64,000 nucleotides of DNA, taken from assembly GCA_964424115.1 (NCBI GenBank), contig CAYRHN010000011.1:72224-136223 (forward strand). The letters run 5' to 3'. The translations under genes were made by a program, and so were the position numbers. Shown here in pieces: positions 17,618-26,925 of the stretch (positions within the stretch are counted from its first letter, which is position 1; every line of letters begins with the position of its first letter). The DNA comes from CAYRHN01 sp964424115. GTDB lineage: Bacteria > Chloroflexota > Anaerolineae > Anaerolineales > Anaerolineaceae. The notes below the pieces were generated by a model. It was not told the origin of the DNA. It searched no databases and was given only the letters and a program-made list of their open reading frames with translations.

Positions 17618-18373
17618 GTGACAAAAAAAGTAAAATCTGCTGAGGAGACCCAACCGTTGTTCCAGCGGCTGCAAGCCAGGCTTTCCGAGTTGATCGCTGC
17701 CACGCCTCCCGGCTCGCGCCTGCCGACCGAGCCGGAGATGGCCCGCCAGTTGGGCGTCTCGCGCGCCACGCTGCGCGAAGCAATGCGCTCATTCGAATGG
17801 CAGGGATTGATCCGCCGCCGGCAAGGCAAAGGCACCTTTGTCATCAGCCACCCGCGCGTGCTGGAGAGCGGGCTGGAAGAGCTGGAGAGCATCGAATCTC
17901 TGGCAAAAAAGATCGGCCTGGATGTTTCACTCTCCCGCCTGGAAGTGAGCCGGGTGCGCGCCGGGGATGAATTAGGCGAAGTGTTCCACTGCCCGCCGGA
18001 TGCCCAGTTGGTCAAGGTGGAGCGGGTCATCCAGGCTGAGAACCGCCCGGTGGCCTATCTCATTGACATCACCCCAGAGAGCGTCCTGCGCACTGAGGAC
18101 CTGGTCCAGCCCACTTTTTCGGGGTCCGTCCTCGATTTCCTTCTCCGCCGCGGCGCTCCTAAATTGAACACTTCCATCGCTGAGATCCGCGCTGTTCCGG
18201 CTGCGCCGGAGATCGCCAAACTGCTCGAGATCCAGCGCGGCGATGTCCTTCTCATGCTCCAATCGCGCCTGTTCACCACCGATAATATGATGATCGACTA
18301 TTCATTCAGTTATTTCCTGCCCGGTTACTTCCGCTTCCATGTCGTCCGCCGGGTGACCCAACTGGCCGGTTGA
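17618..18373 (+). CDS. GntR-family regulator with UTRA ligand domain
   Basis: 251 residues from a GTG start behind GAGGAGGTT. N-terminal winged helix (about 15-80: LPTEPEMARQLGVSRATLREAM, then GLIRRRQGKGTFV) and a C-terminal UTRA/HutC-type ligand-binding domain (about 100-250). Its place inside the cluster suggests that it senses a purine or ureide intermediate and controls the promoter at 14129; both points are inference. Confidence 0.85.
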   Translation: MTKKVKSAEETQPLFQRLQARLSELIAATPPGSRLPTEPEMARQLGVSRATLREAMRSFEWQGLIRRRQGKGTFVISHPRVLESGLEELESIESLAKKIGLDVSLSRLEVSRVRAGDELGEVFHCPPDAQLVKVERVIQAENRPVAYLIDITPESVLRTEDLVQPTFSGSVLDFLLRRGAPKLNTSIAEIRAVPAAPEIAKLLEIQRGDVLLMLQSRLFTTDNMMIDYSFSYFLPGYFRFHVVRRVTQLAG

Positions 18374-18440
18374 GTCCAGTCGACAGATTCGTGAAGTTTC
18401 CGTTCGTTCCTATTTAATCATGGTTTTAAGGAGAAAATCA

Positions 18441-19646
18441 ATGGCAAATCCCGAGATCACCAAGAAAATTCACCACCGCGTTGAGCAGCAGCGCGCCGAG
18501 ATCATCCAGTTCATGCGCGACATTTGCGCCATCCCCAGCGTGGAATCCCAGCTCAAGGATGTTGGCGAACGCATCGCTGCGGAAATGCGCAAACTTGGTT
18601 TCGAAGAAGTGCGCTTCGATAAGATGGGTAATATCCTCGGCCGGATTGGCAGCGGCAAGCGCGTCATCGTCTATGACTCCCATATTGACACGGTGGGCGT
18701 CGGCGATCCTTCTGCCTGGAGCTGGGATCCCTTTGTCGGTAAGGTGGAGAACGGCATCTTCTATGCCCGCGGCGCCTGCGACGAGAAGGGCAGCACTCCC
18801 GGCATGGTCTACGGCCTGGGGCTGGCAAAAGAATTGGGCTTGCTCGAAGGCTGGACGGCCTATTATTTCGGCAATATGGAAGAGTGGTGCGACGGCATTG
18901 CTCCCAACACCTTTGTGGAGGTTGACCCCGGCATCCGCCCCGATTTTGTGGTCATCGGAGAACCGACCAAGATGAATCTCTACCGCGGGCATAAGGGCCG
19001 CCTGGAGATGCGCGTGGTGGCCAAGGGCCGCTCAGCGCACGCCGCCAGCAATCACCTCGGCGACAATGCCATCTACAAGCTGCTGCCCATCATCGCCGGC
19101 ATTCGCGACCTGGAACCCAAACTGGGCGACCATCCCTTCCTCGGTCACGGCAAGATCACCGTCAGCGATATGAAGGTCAGCACCCCCTCGATCAACGCTG
19201 TGCCGGATGAGGCCGTGATCTACATCGACCGGCGCATGACCTTTGGCGAGACTAAGGAACAGGTGATGGAGCAGGTGCGCAGCCTGATCCCCGCCAAAGA
19301 CCGTGATTCCGTCGTCGTGGAGGAACTGTTCTACGATGAGCCTTCCTATACCGGTTTTGTCTTCCCCGTCGACAAATACTTCCCTGCCTGGGCGCTGGAT
19401 GAAGACCACCCGCTGGTCAAGGCCGGGCAGCAAGCGCGTAAGGCCATTGGCCTGCCGGATGCTCCTTCCGGGAAGTGGAACTTCAGCACCAACGGCATTT
19501 ACTGGGCCGGGAAGGCGGGCATTCCTTCCGTCGGCTTCGGTCCCGGCGACGAAGAAACCGCCCATACCGTGCTGGACAGCGTCCCGCTGGAGGATATGGT
19601 CAAGGCTACCGAGTTCTACGCTGTTCTGCCCTCCCTCATCCCCTGA
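18441..19646 (+). CDS. ygeY: YgeY-like M20 family hydrolase
   Basis: 401 residues, M20 metallopeptidase/deacylase fold. Two-metal site residues: YDSHIDTVGVGDP near 77 (His/Asp), GRGACDEKGS near 110 (bridging Asp), NMEEWCDG near 149 (catalytic Glu pair), and a distal His near 383 in ETAHTVLDS. YgeY is a constant part of urate/purine degradation clusters, next to YgeW and carbamate kinase, as here, where it is thought to act on an open-ring ureide intermediate. The start at 18441 follows AAGGAGA. Confidence 0.85.
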   Translation: MANPEITKKIHHRVEQQRAEIIQFMRDICAIPSVESQLKDVGERIAAEMRKLGFEEVRFDKMGNILGRIGSGKRVIVYDSHIDTVGVGDPSAWSWDPFVGKVENGIFYARGACDEKGSTPGMVYGLGLAKELGLLEGWTAYYFGNMEEWCDGIAPNTFVEVDPGIRPDFVVIGEPTKMNLYRGHKGRLEMRVVAKGRSAHAASNHLGDNAIYKLLPIIAGIRDLEPKLGDHPFLGHGKITVSDMKVSTPSINAVPDEAVIYIDRRMTFGETKEQVMEQVRSLIPAKDRDSVVVEELFYDEPSYTGFVFPVDKYFPAWALDEDHPLVKAGQQARKAIGLPDAPSGKWNFSTNGIYWAGKAGIPSVGFGPGDEETAHTVLDSVPLEDMVKATEFYAVLPSLIP

Positions 19647-19673
19647 GATCGGTAGCGGATTCCCCTCCGGTGA

Positions 19674-19702
19674 TTGCCGGACGGGCCTCTTCGCAGTAAA
19701 AT
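19674..19702 (+). promoter_or_regulatory. Possible internal promoter before ygeW
   Basis: TTGCCG (19674-19679), 17-nt spacer, TAAAAT (19697-19702). The -10 ends 7 nt before a small ORF's ATG, which would make its mRNA leaderless. Confidence 0.4.
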
Positions 19703-19709
19703 AGAGCAT

Positions 19710-19805
19710 ATGTATGACAAAGTAACTCTGGCGCTGGCTGAAATGGCTATTATGAGCGCCATCGAAAATGGAAACAATAACTTTTTGAACATCAGAGGAG
19801 AATAA
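19710..19805 (+). CDS. Small ORF (31 aa) leading into ygeW
   Basis: 31 codons, beginning MYDKVTLALAEMAIM and ending NFLNIRGE. The stop codon is within the ygeW ribosome-site region, so translation would run up to the ygeW start and might couple to it. It could be a leader peptide or just a chance ORF; there is no ribosome site but a -10-like element 7 nt upstream. I have no family for it. Confidence 0.35.
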   Translation: MYDKVTLALAEMAIMSAIENGNNNFLNIRGE

Positions 19806-19808
19806 ATT

Positions 19809-20786
19809 ATGCAATCGAACTTACGTGGTCGCGACCTGATCGGAGACCTGGACTTCACCAAGGAAGAAGTCGAAACCGTACTGGAGGTCGCCTGGGACCT
19901 CAAGCGCAAGCGCGCCCTGGGCGAACCGCACGCTTATCTGCGCGATAAAGTGCTGGCAATGTTGTTCTTCTTCTCCAGCACCCGCACGCGCGGTTCCTTC
20001 GAGGCCGGCATGGCGCAGCTGGGCGGCCACGGCGCTTTCATTGAGAGCGAAACCACCCAGATCAAGCACGGCGATACCGCCAAGGAGATCGGCGAGATCT
20101 ACGGTCGTTATTTCGATGGCATCGCCATCCGCCACTGCGACTGGGGCCTGGGCAACGCCTACCTCAACGAGGTGGCGCGTAATTCCCGCGTCCCGGTGCT
20201 TAATATGCAGTGCGAGGTCTACCACCCCTTCCAATGCCTGGCTGACCTGATGACCATCATGGAGAAGAAGGGCAAGGATCTGCGCAAGAAGAAGATCGTT
20301 GTCTCCTGGGCATACGCTGCTTCGTATCTTAAACCCATTTCCGTGCCGCAGTCTCTTATCCTCCAGATGCCCCGCTTTGGCATGGACGTGACCCTTTCCT
20401 ACCCCAAGGAATTCCCCCTCATGCCCGAGATCGTCGCCCAGGCCCAGCAGCAGGCCAAGAAATTCGGCACCAATTTCGAGATCACCCACGACATGACCGA
20501 AGGCTTCCGCGATGCGGATGTGGTCTATGCCAAATCCTGGGGACCGCTGCTCACCACCACGGATCCCAAGGAAGGCAAGCGCCTGCAGGATATGTACAAG
20601 GATTGGATCACCGATGCGGCCAAGATGAGCGTTGCCAAACCGGATGCCATTTTCATGCATCCCCTGCCCGCCGACCGCGATGTGGAAGTGACCAATGAGG
20701 TCATCGACGGCGAACAGTCGGTGGTATACGATGAAGCGGAAAACCGCCTGCATGCTCAAAAAGCCGTCATGGCTTTAACGATGTAA
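19809..20786 (+). CDS. ygeW: YgeW-type knotted carbamoyltransferase
   Basis: 325 residues. Aspartate/ornithine carbamoyltransferase superfamily: carbamoyl-phosphate motif FFSSTRTRGSFE near residue 55, the segment EVYHPFQCLADLMTI near 137, and HPLPADRD near 280. It matches YgeW rather than catabolic OTC: the hallmark GxIRHCDW segment near 109 and QCEVYHP replace the usual HPxQ context. In this pathway it would run in the phosphorolytic direction, cleaving a ureido group to carbamoyl phosphate, which the next gene's kinase uses to make ATP. AGAGGAG ribosome site 8 nt upstream. Confidence 0.9.
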   Translation: MQSNLRGRDLIGDLDFTKEEVETVLEVAWDLKRKRALGEPHAYLRDKVLAMLFFFSSTRTRGSFEAGMAQLGGHGAFIESETTQIKHGDTAKEIGEIYGRYFDGIAIRHCDWGLGNAYLNEVARNSRVPVLNMQCEVYHPFQCLADLMTIMEKKGKDLRKKKIVVSWAYAASYLKPISVPQSLILQMPRFGMDVTLSYPKEFPLMPEIVAQAQQQAKKFGTNFEITHDMTEGFRDADVVYAKSWGPLLTTTDPKEGKRLQDMYKDWITDAAKMSVAKPDAIFMHPLPADRDVEVTNEVIDGEQSVVYDEAENRLHAQKAVMALTM

Positions 20787-20810
20787 TTCTTTAACAACAG
20801 GAGATACTGT

Positions 20811-21758
20811 ATGACTAAAAAAGGTGTTGCGGTAATTGCGGTTGGCGGAAATTCTTTGATCCTGGATGAGAAGCATAAGACCGTTCCGGATCAGTACGCT
20901 GCCGCGGTGGAGACGATGGGGCATATCGTCGATATGATCGAGGCCGGTTGGGAAGTCGTCATTTCGCACGGCAATGGCCCGCAGGTGGGTTTCATTCACC
21001 GCCGCTCGGAACTCTCCGCGCATGAACTGCACGAGGTTCCGCTGGATTACTGCGGTGCGGATACTCAGGGCGCCATCGGTTATATGTTCGTCCGCGCACT
21101 GCACAATGAATTCCTGCGCCGCGGTATCAAAAAAGAAGCTGTGGCTGTGGTTACCCAAACCGTGGTCAGCCGCGATGACCCTGCTTTCAAGCATCCTACT
21201 AAACCCATCGGTTCTTTCATGGACGAAACCACAGCCAAGACCCGCGCCGAGAAAGAAGGCTGGGTGGTGGTGGAAGATGCCGGGCGCGGTTGGCGCCGCG
21301 TGGTTGCCTCTCCCATCCCGCAACGCATTGTCGAAGCGGAAGCCATCCATAAGCTGATCTCTGCGGGCTTCGTGGTGGTCGGCGTTGGCGGTGGCGGCAT
21401 TCCCGTCATTGAAAAGGTCAATGGCGACCTGGAAGGCGTGGAAGCGGTCATCGACAAGGATTTTGGCTCCTCTCTGCTGGCCACGATGATCAAGGCGGAT
21501 ATGTTCATTATCAGCACCGCCGTGGAAAAGGCTGCCATTAACTTCAACAAACCCGATCAGAAGTGGCTTGACCGCATTACCATCGCGGAAGCCAAAGAAT
21601 ACCTGGCCCAGGGGCACTTTGCCAAGGGCAGCATGCTGCCCAAGGTGCAGGCCATCCTGCGCTTCCTGGAAAACGGCGGCAAACAGGCCATCATCACCAA
21701 TCCGGCCAATATCGGCCGCGCCCTCAAGGGCGAAACCGGCACCTGGATCACCCATTAG
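20811..21758 (+). CDS. arcC: Carbamate kinase (ArcC/YqeA type)
   Basis: 315 residues, full family length. It converts carbamoyl phosphate plus ADP to ATP, ammonia and CO2. Motifs: AVGGNSLI near 10, SHGNGPQVG near 52, VGVGGGGIPV near 190, and DKDFGSSLLA near 215. It lies 24 nt after ygeW, whose product it would consume; the pair makes purine degradation energy-yielding. A hairpin follows. Confidence 0.95.
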   Translation: MTKKGVAVIAVGGNSLILDEKHKTVPDQYAAAVETMGHIVDMIEAGWEVVISHGNGPQVGFIHRRSELSAHELHEVPLDYCGADTQGAIGYMFVRALHNEFLRRGIKKEAVAVVTQTVVSRDDPAFKHPTKPIGSFMDETTAKTRAEKEGWVVVEDAGRGWRRVVASPIPQRIVEAEAIHKLISAGFVVVGVGGGGIPVIEKVNGDLEGVEAVIDKDFGSSLLATMIKADMFIISTAVEKAAINFNKPDQKWLDRITIAEAKEYLAQGHFAKGSMLPKVQAILRFLENGGKQAIITNPANIGRALKGETGTWITH

Positions 21759-21770
21759 GATGTCAAAAAG

Positions 21771-21815
21771 GCGCCCGCTGCGAATCCGGTTGGGTAGGGC
21801 AGCGGGCGTCTTAAT
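21771..21815 (+). terminator. Hairpin after carbamate kinase
   Basis: Arms GCGCCCGCTGC (21771-21781) and GCAGCGGGCG (21799-21808), followed by TCTTAATT. The T tract is weak, so it may only partly separate the enzymes from the transporter genes. Confidence 0.6.
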
Positions 21816-21972
21816 TAAAGGCAGGTTTTTTCGGTCATCTGCGCGGGTGACTTCCTACCCAATTCGAAGGATGAATGCCATCGGAGGCCTCTGGTATAAT
21901 TAATGGAGGCTGCCGTGTTGCGGCAGAGAGAAATCCCCCCAACCCCCTAAGGAGAAGATGAAAGGAGTTCGT

Positions 21973-23265
21973 ATGAGCAAACGTATCTGGTTTTTGACAA
22001 GCCTTTTCGTGCTTGTCGCGCTGATCGCCACGGCCTGCGCCACGCCGACCGTTGCACCGACTGTCGCCCCCACCACTCCCCCCAAGCCCACCAATACCGC
22101 TGAAGTGAAGCCAACCGCCGAGCCCACCAAGGTACCGACTGTTGCGCCCACTACCCCGGAACCCTTTGTGGTTGGCCTGCTCCTGGTCGGTCCGTACAAT
22201 GACCGCGGCTGGAGCCAGGCTCACTACGATGCCGGACAGTATGTCATGTCCAAGGTGCCCGGTATCAACGTGGTGCATATTGACAAGGTCAATGTTGCCG
22301 ACCGCCCCGGCACTTCTCCCGAACAGCTCGGGGAAGAACTGCTTGCCCAGGGTGCCAAGGTTGTCATCTTCAACTCGGATGACATGAAAGATGGCGCGAT
22401 CACCTTTGCCAAGGCCCATCCCGAAACCTGGGTCATCTTTGCTTCTGGCGATAGCAACTGGGCCGAAGGCAAGGATTATCAGGACCTGCCCAATATGATC
22501 AACGTCATGGGCCGCATGGAATACGGCAAGATGATGGCCGGCTGCGCGGCTGCCCTCACCACCAAGACCGGCCAGATCGGCTACCTGGGTCCATTGATCA
22601 ATGACGAGACCCGCCGCCTGGCCTCCTCGGTCTTCCTGGGCGCCAAATACTGCTGGACCACCTACCTGGGCAAACCCGCTGAAGACCTGAAATTCAAGGT
22701 CACCTGGATTGGTTTCTGGTTCAATATCCCCGGCGTCACCACCGACCCCACCCAGGTTGCCAACGATTTCTTCAATTCCAACTATGATGTGGTCATCTCC
22801 GGGATCGACACCACCGAAGCTATCGTGGAAGCCAACAAGGCTCGCGAGGCTGGCAAGGAAGTCTGGGCGATCCCCTATGATTACAAAGATGCCTGCGCCG
22901 GTTACGACTCCATCTGCCTCGGCGTCCCGTACTTCAACTGGGGCCCCAGCTATGTGCGGTATCTGAAGTCGATCCAGTTGGGCACCGCCACGCCTCTCTT
23001 TGAGTGGCTGTCCCCCGACTGGACGAACATCAACAACCCCGATACCAGCATCGTCGGTTTTGAACCCGGCCCGGCGCTCTCTGCCGATGCCTCAACCAAC
23101 CTGGACAAGTTCATCGGCGAACTGGCCGGCGGCTTGAACCTGTGGTCTGGCCCGATAAACCTGCAGGACGGCTCGGTCTACCTGACCGATGGCCAGGCCG
23201 CCACCGACCTGCAGATCTGGTATCTCCCGCAGCTTTTGGAAGGTATGGAAGGCCAGAGCGAGTAA
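21973..23265 (+). CDS. BMP-family substrate-binding lipoprotein
   Basis: 430 residues. Lipoprotein signal peptide with lipobox IATAC (Cys near residue 22), then a Thr/Pro-rich linker, then a BMP/Med-type periplasmic-binding domain (GPYNDRGWSQAHYDAG near 65, DISGID-type core VVISGIDTTEAIVEANKAREAG near 270 in part). BMP proteins paired with this kind of ABC transporter bind purine nucleosides, which fits the surrounding genes. Start at 21973: the ATG at 21958 is the base of the AAAGGAG ribosome site. Confidence 0.88.
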   Translation: MSKRIWFLTSLFVLVALIATACATPTVAPTVAPTTPPKPTNTAEVKPTAEPTKVPTVAPTTPEPFVVGLLLVGPYNDRGWSQAHYDAGQYVMSKVPGINVVHIDKVNVADRPGTSPEQLGEELLAQGAKVVIFNSDDMKDGAITFAKAHPETWVIFASGDSNWAEGKDYQDLPNMINVMGRMEYGKMMAGCAAALTTKTGQIGYLGPLINDETRRLASSVFLGAKYCWTTYLGKPAEDLKFKVTWIGFWFNIPGVTTDPTQVANDFFNSNYDVVISGIDTTEAIVEANKAREAGKEVWAIPYDYKDACAGYDSICLGVPYFNWGPSYVRYLKSIQLGTATPLFEWLSPDWTNINNPDTSIVGFEPGPALSADASTNLDKFIGELAGGLNLWSGPINLQDGSVYLTDGQAATDLQIWYLPQLLEGMEGQSE

Positions 23266-23281
23266 TTTTCTGGTAATGTTT

Positions 23282-23315
23282 GGGAACTATTGCGGCGTCA
23301 GCCGCAATAGTTCCC
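23282..23315 (+). terminator. Perfect 15-bp hairpin between binding protein and ABC genes
   Basis: GGGAACTATTGCGGC / GCCGCAATAGTTCCC with the 4-nt loop GTCA; only a short T-poor tail follows. Such hairpins commonly protect the 3' end of a binding-protein mRNA and lower expression of the downstream transporter genes. Confidence 0.75.
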
Positions 23316-23368
23316 ATTATTGTATAGTTATTCATGTGCGCGAGCCCCCCTGATCTGTGTGCTGACCT

Positions 23369-24835
23369 ATGGATGTAAACCTGACCAATATTCATAAGCA
23401 TTTTGGAAAAGTCCACGCCAATAACGGGATCAACCTGGAGATTCCTGGAGGAACCATCCAGGGCATCCTGGGAGAGAACGGCGCTGGAAAAAGCACCCTG
23501 ATGAAGATCCTTTCCGGATTCATCAGCTTGGATGAAGGCCAGATCTCCCTGGACGGCAAGCCGGTTAAGATCGAAAGCCCGGTGGATGCCATCCGCCAGG
23601 GTATTGGCATGCTTCACCAGGACCCGCTTGATTTTCCGCCCATGAAAGTGATCGAGAATTTCGTCCTCGGCCGCGAGGGGGGCCTGTTCACCAACTGGGC
23701 CGAAGCCCGCAAAGCTTTTCTTGCCCTCCAGAAACAATTCGGCATGCAGATCTCGCCGGATGCCTATGTCGATACCCTCACGGTGGGGGAGCGCCAGCAG
23801 TTAGAGATCCTGCGCCTGCTCTGGCTGGGCGCCCGGGTATTGATCCTGGATGAACCCACCACCGGCATCAGCGCAGCTCAAAAGGAAAAGCTCTTCCAAA
23901 CCCTGCAAGTGCTGGCCGGGCAAGGCATGACGGTTATCTTCGTTTCGCACAAGCTGGAGGACGTAGAAAGATTGTGCAGCCGTGTGGCGGTCTTGCGCCG
24001 CGGCGAGCTGGTTGGCAAATCAGACGCGCCTTTTGATATCGACCACCTGGTAGAATTGATGTTCGGCAAAGTGGTCACCCTGGATGAGCGCAGTTGTAAT
24101 TGCACCGACGAGGAAGCGGTCATCCTGACCAATTTATCCATCGAAGATGTCCGCTTACAGATCCGCAATGTGAATCTCACCGCAAAACGCGGCGAGGTGA
24201 TCGGTCTGGCGGGCATGGAAGGCTCGGGACAGCGCCAGTTCTTGCAGACCCTGGGCGGGCTGCGCCGTCCGGTCGGCGGGCAGTTGTGCGTGTGCGGCAA
24301 ACAGCTGGCCGGCAAGGATTATTCTCAGTTCTTGCGTGCAGAAGTGGGCTATATGCCTGCTGCCCGCCTGGAGGAAGGGCTGGTTCCCGGACTCTCCTTC
24401 AGCGATCATGTTGTCCTGGCGGATGTGGATAAGCGCTTTTTTATTGATCACCAGCGTTCCCGCCAGCAATCCCTGCACAAGATCGAGCAGTTCAATATTC
24501 ACGGCACTCCCGAAAGCCGCATTGAATCGCTTTCGGGCGGCAACCAGCAGCGCGCTCTGCTCTCGCTCCTGCGCGTTCCGCTTGCCCTGCTGCTGATGGA
24601 ACACCCCACGCGTGGGTTGGATATCGAATCCTCCATTGCCATCTGGGCGCGCTTGAAAGAACGCTGCACTCAGGGTACAACCATTTTCTTTATTTCTGCC
24701 GATTTGGAGGAGATCCTCCATTACAGCGACCGCATCCTGGTCTTCTTCAACGGCAGGGTTTCCGAACCGCTGGATGCAGCCACCACCACGGTGGACGAAT
24801 TGGGACAGCGGATCGGCGGGAAGGGGTTGGGATAA
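23369..24835 (+). CDS. Nucleoside ABC transporter, double ATPase subunit
   Basis: 488 residues with two ABC domains, as in YufO/NupO and sugar RbsA-like ATPases. First domain: Walker A GENGAGKST near residue 36, signature LTVGERQQLE near 134, Walker B LILDEPTTG near 157. Second domain: degenerate Walker A GMEGSGQRQ near 283, signature LSGGNQQRALL near 389, and LLMEHPTRGLD near 407. It energises the two permeases that follow. No clear ribosome site before the ATG at 23369. Confidence 0.93.
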   Translation: MDVNLTNIHKHFGKVHANNGINLEIPGGTIQGILGENGAGKSTLMKILSGFISLDEGQISLDGKPVKIESPVDAIRQGIGMLHQDPLDFPPMKVIENFVLGREGGLFTNWAEARKAFLALQKQFGMQISPDAYVDTLTVGERQQLEILRLLWLGARVLILDEPTTGISAAQKEKLFQTLQVLAGQGMTVIFVSHKLEDVERLCSRVAVLRRGELVGKSDAPFDIDHLVELMFGKVVTLDERSCNCTDEEAVILTNLSIEDVRLQIRNVNLTAKRGEVIGLAGMEGSGQRQFLQTLGGLRRPVGGQLCVCGKQLAGKDYSQFLRAEVGYMPAARLEEGLVPGLSFSDHVVLADVDKRFFIDHQRSRQQSLHKIEQFNIHGTPESRIESLSGGNQQRALLSLLRVPLALLLMEHPTRGLDIESSIAIWARLKERCTQGTTIFFISADLEEILHYSDRILVFFNGRVSEPLDAATTTVDELGQRIGGKGLG

Positions 24836-24840
24836 TTATT

Positions 24841-25932
24841 ATGCGCAAATTCTTTGAAAAAAACCCCTGGGTGATCAATCTTGGCTTTGGAATTGGAGCG
24901 GTCCTGCTGGCGCTCATCTTCACCAGCCTGGTGCTGCTGATCGCCGGTGCCGATCCTTTGCAGGCCTTTGATAATATTCTCAACGGCATTTTCAGTTCGC
25001 CCGACAAGATGGCCAATGTGGTGGTTTCCTGGGTTCCGCTTGCGCTGGTCACCTGCGGCCTGCTCATCACCTACACCACCGGTCTGTGGAACATCGGCGT
25101 GGAAGGGCAGATCGTCCTGGGCGCCATCTTCACCACCGGCGTGATGCGCGTCCTGGTGGATACCAACCTGGATCCCACCCTGGTGGTCATTCTCGGCCTC
25201 CTGGCCGGCATGCTGGGCGGGATGTTCTGGGGCTGGTTGGTCGGCATCCTGCGCATCTACGGCGGCGTCAATGAGATCTTTGGCGGCCTGGGAATGAATT
25301 TTGTCGCCTCGGCATTGGCGGTCTTCCTCGTCTTTGGCCCATGGAAGCGCCCCGGCACCGCTTCAATGAGCGGCACCGAGCAGTTTGCCGAGCGCTTCTG
25401 GCTGCCCACGTTGGAGAATCTGCGCGTCAGCCCCTGGTCGGTGCTGATTGCCCTGATCGGCATTGTGATCATATTCATCTTGCTGCGCGACACGCGCTTT
25501 GGCCTGCGTCTCAAGGCGGTGGGCAAGAATCCCCGCGCCGCCTCCCTGTTGGGCATCCCCACCGCGCGCTACATGACCCTCGCCTTCCTCATCTGCGGCG
25601 CTTTTGCCGGGTTAGCCGGATCGCTGCAGGTGGTGGCGGTTTATCACAAGCTGCTGCCGTCCATCTCCTCGGGTTACGGTTTCCTCGGTTTGTTGGTGGC
25701 CATGCTGGTCAATTATCAGGCCCTTTGGGCGCCTTTTGTCGCCCTTTTCTTTGCTGCGTTGAATATTGGCGCCATCCAGTTGCCCATCAAGATGAAAGTG
25801 GATTCCACCCTGGCAGGCGTCCTGCAGGGTTTTATGGTTTTGTTTGTTCTGATGATGGATGGCGTGCGGCGCAAGATCAAGGGGCTGGGTTTAGGCTCTT
25901 CTGGAGACGGTAAAGGAGGCGCAAATGGATAG
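24841..25932 (+). CDS. Nucleoside ABC transporter permease 1
   Basis: 363 residues, BPD_transp_2 family (YufP type), about eight TM segments; includes GLWNIGVEGQI near 81, the family's G-x-x-N-x-G-x-E-G motif. It begins 5 nt after the ATPase gene and overlaps the second permease by 8 nt. Confidence 0.92.
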   Translation: MRKFFEKNPWVINLGFGIGAVLLALIFTSLVLLIAGADPLQAFDNILNGIFSSPDKMANVVVSWVPLALVTCGLLITYTTGLWNIGVEGQIVLGAIFTTGVMRVLVDTNLDPTLVVILGLLAGMLGGMFWGWLVGILRIYGGVNEIFGGLGMNFVASALAVFLVFGPWKRPGTASMSGTEQFAERFWLPTLENLRVSPWSVLIALIGIVIIFILLRDTRFGLRLKAVGKNPRAASLLGIPTARYMTLAFLICGAFAGLAGSLQVVAVYHKLLPSISSGYGFLGLLVAMLVNYQALWAPFVALFFAALNIGAIQLPIKMKVDSTLAGVLQGFMVLFVLMMDGVRRKIKGLGLGSSGDGKGGANG

Positions 25933-26920
25933 CACGACCCTGGTCGGTTTAGCCAGCATTTTCGCTACCGCGGCTCCGGTGGTCTTTGCGGCCATCGGGG
26001 AGACTTTCTCCGAGCGAGCGGGCGTAATCAACCTGTCCGTCAACGGCACCATCCTGCTCAGTGCCATGGCCAGTTTTGTCGTGGCATTCGAGACCCAGCA
26101 GATCTGGTTGGGCTTCCTGGCCGGCGCGGTCATCGGCGCTTTGGTGGCGTTGGTGGTGGCCTTCTCCAGCATCTCGCTCAAACAGTCGCAGGTGGCGGTC
26201 GGTTTCGTCCTGGCCATGACCTGCCGTGACCTGGCCTATTTCCTCGGCAGTTCCTATACCGATAAAGTAGGGCCGTTGGTACCGGCTGCTCCCATCCCCG
26301 GCCTGCAGGATATTCCCGTTATCGGCACGCTCTTCTTCAGCCATGACTGGATCACCTATTCCAGCTACATCCTCATTATCCTGGCCTTCATATACATCTA
26401 TAAAACCCGTTCCGGCTTGATGCTGCGCGGCATTGGCGAGCGGCCTGCCGCAGCCTATGTGCGCGGCGCAAATGTCAATTTGCAGCGCTATCTCTACACC
26501 ATGCTGGGCGGGGCGCTGGTGGGTTTGGCCGGGCCGATGTATTCGCTCAGCATTAAATCCGGCTGGAAAGGCACCCTCTCCGGCCTGGACGGAATTGGCT
26601 GGATCGCCCTGGCGATCACCATTTTTGGAGCCTGGAGCCCATTGCGTGTAGCTTTCGGAGCCTATTTCTTCGCCTTCTTGCAATGGCTGGGCCTCACCCT
26701 TCAATCTCAGCTCCCGGGCATTCCCCAACAGGTCTTCCAGGTGGCGCCGTTCCCCCTGATGATCCTCACCCTGGTGCTGGTCAATATTGGCAATGCCGAG
26801 TGGGTGGAGCGGGTGCTGGCTGGCCTGCCGGAAAAGTGGCGCCATGCCTTCATGCGCTTCTTCCGGGCTTTACGCAGTTCCCCGCCCGCCTCATTGGGCG
26901 TGCCATTTGAGAAAGAATAA
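25925..26920 (+). CDS. Nucleoside ABC transporter permease 2
   Basis: 331 residues, BPD_transp_2 family (YufQ type), about eight TM segments, with SERAGVINLSVNGTILL near 32. With the binding protein at 21973, the ATPase and the first permease it forms a complete importer for purine nucleosides or bases. Confidence 0.92.
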   Translation: MDSTTLVGLASIFATAAPVVFAAIGETFSERAGVINLSVNGTILLSAMASFVVAFETQQIWLGFLAGAVIGALVALVVAFSSISLKQSQVAVGFVLAMTCRDLAYFLGSSYTDKVGPLVPAAPIPGLQDIPVIGTLFFSHDWITYSSYILIILAFIYIYKTRSGLMLRGIGERPAAAYVRGANVNLQRYLYTMLGGALVGLAGPMYSLSIKSGWKGTLSGLDGIGWIALAITIFGAWSPLRVAFGAYFFAFLQWLGLTLQSQLPGIPQQVFQVAPFPLMILTLVLVNIGNAEWVERVLAGLPEKWRHAFMRFFRALRSSPPASLGVPFEKE

Positions 26921-26925
26921 TCGCC

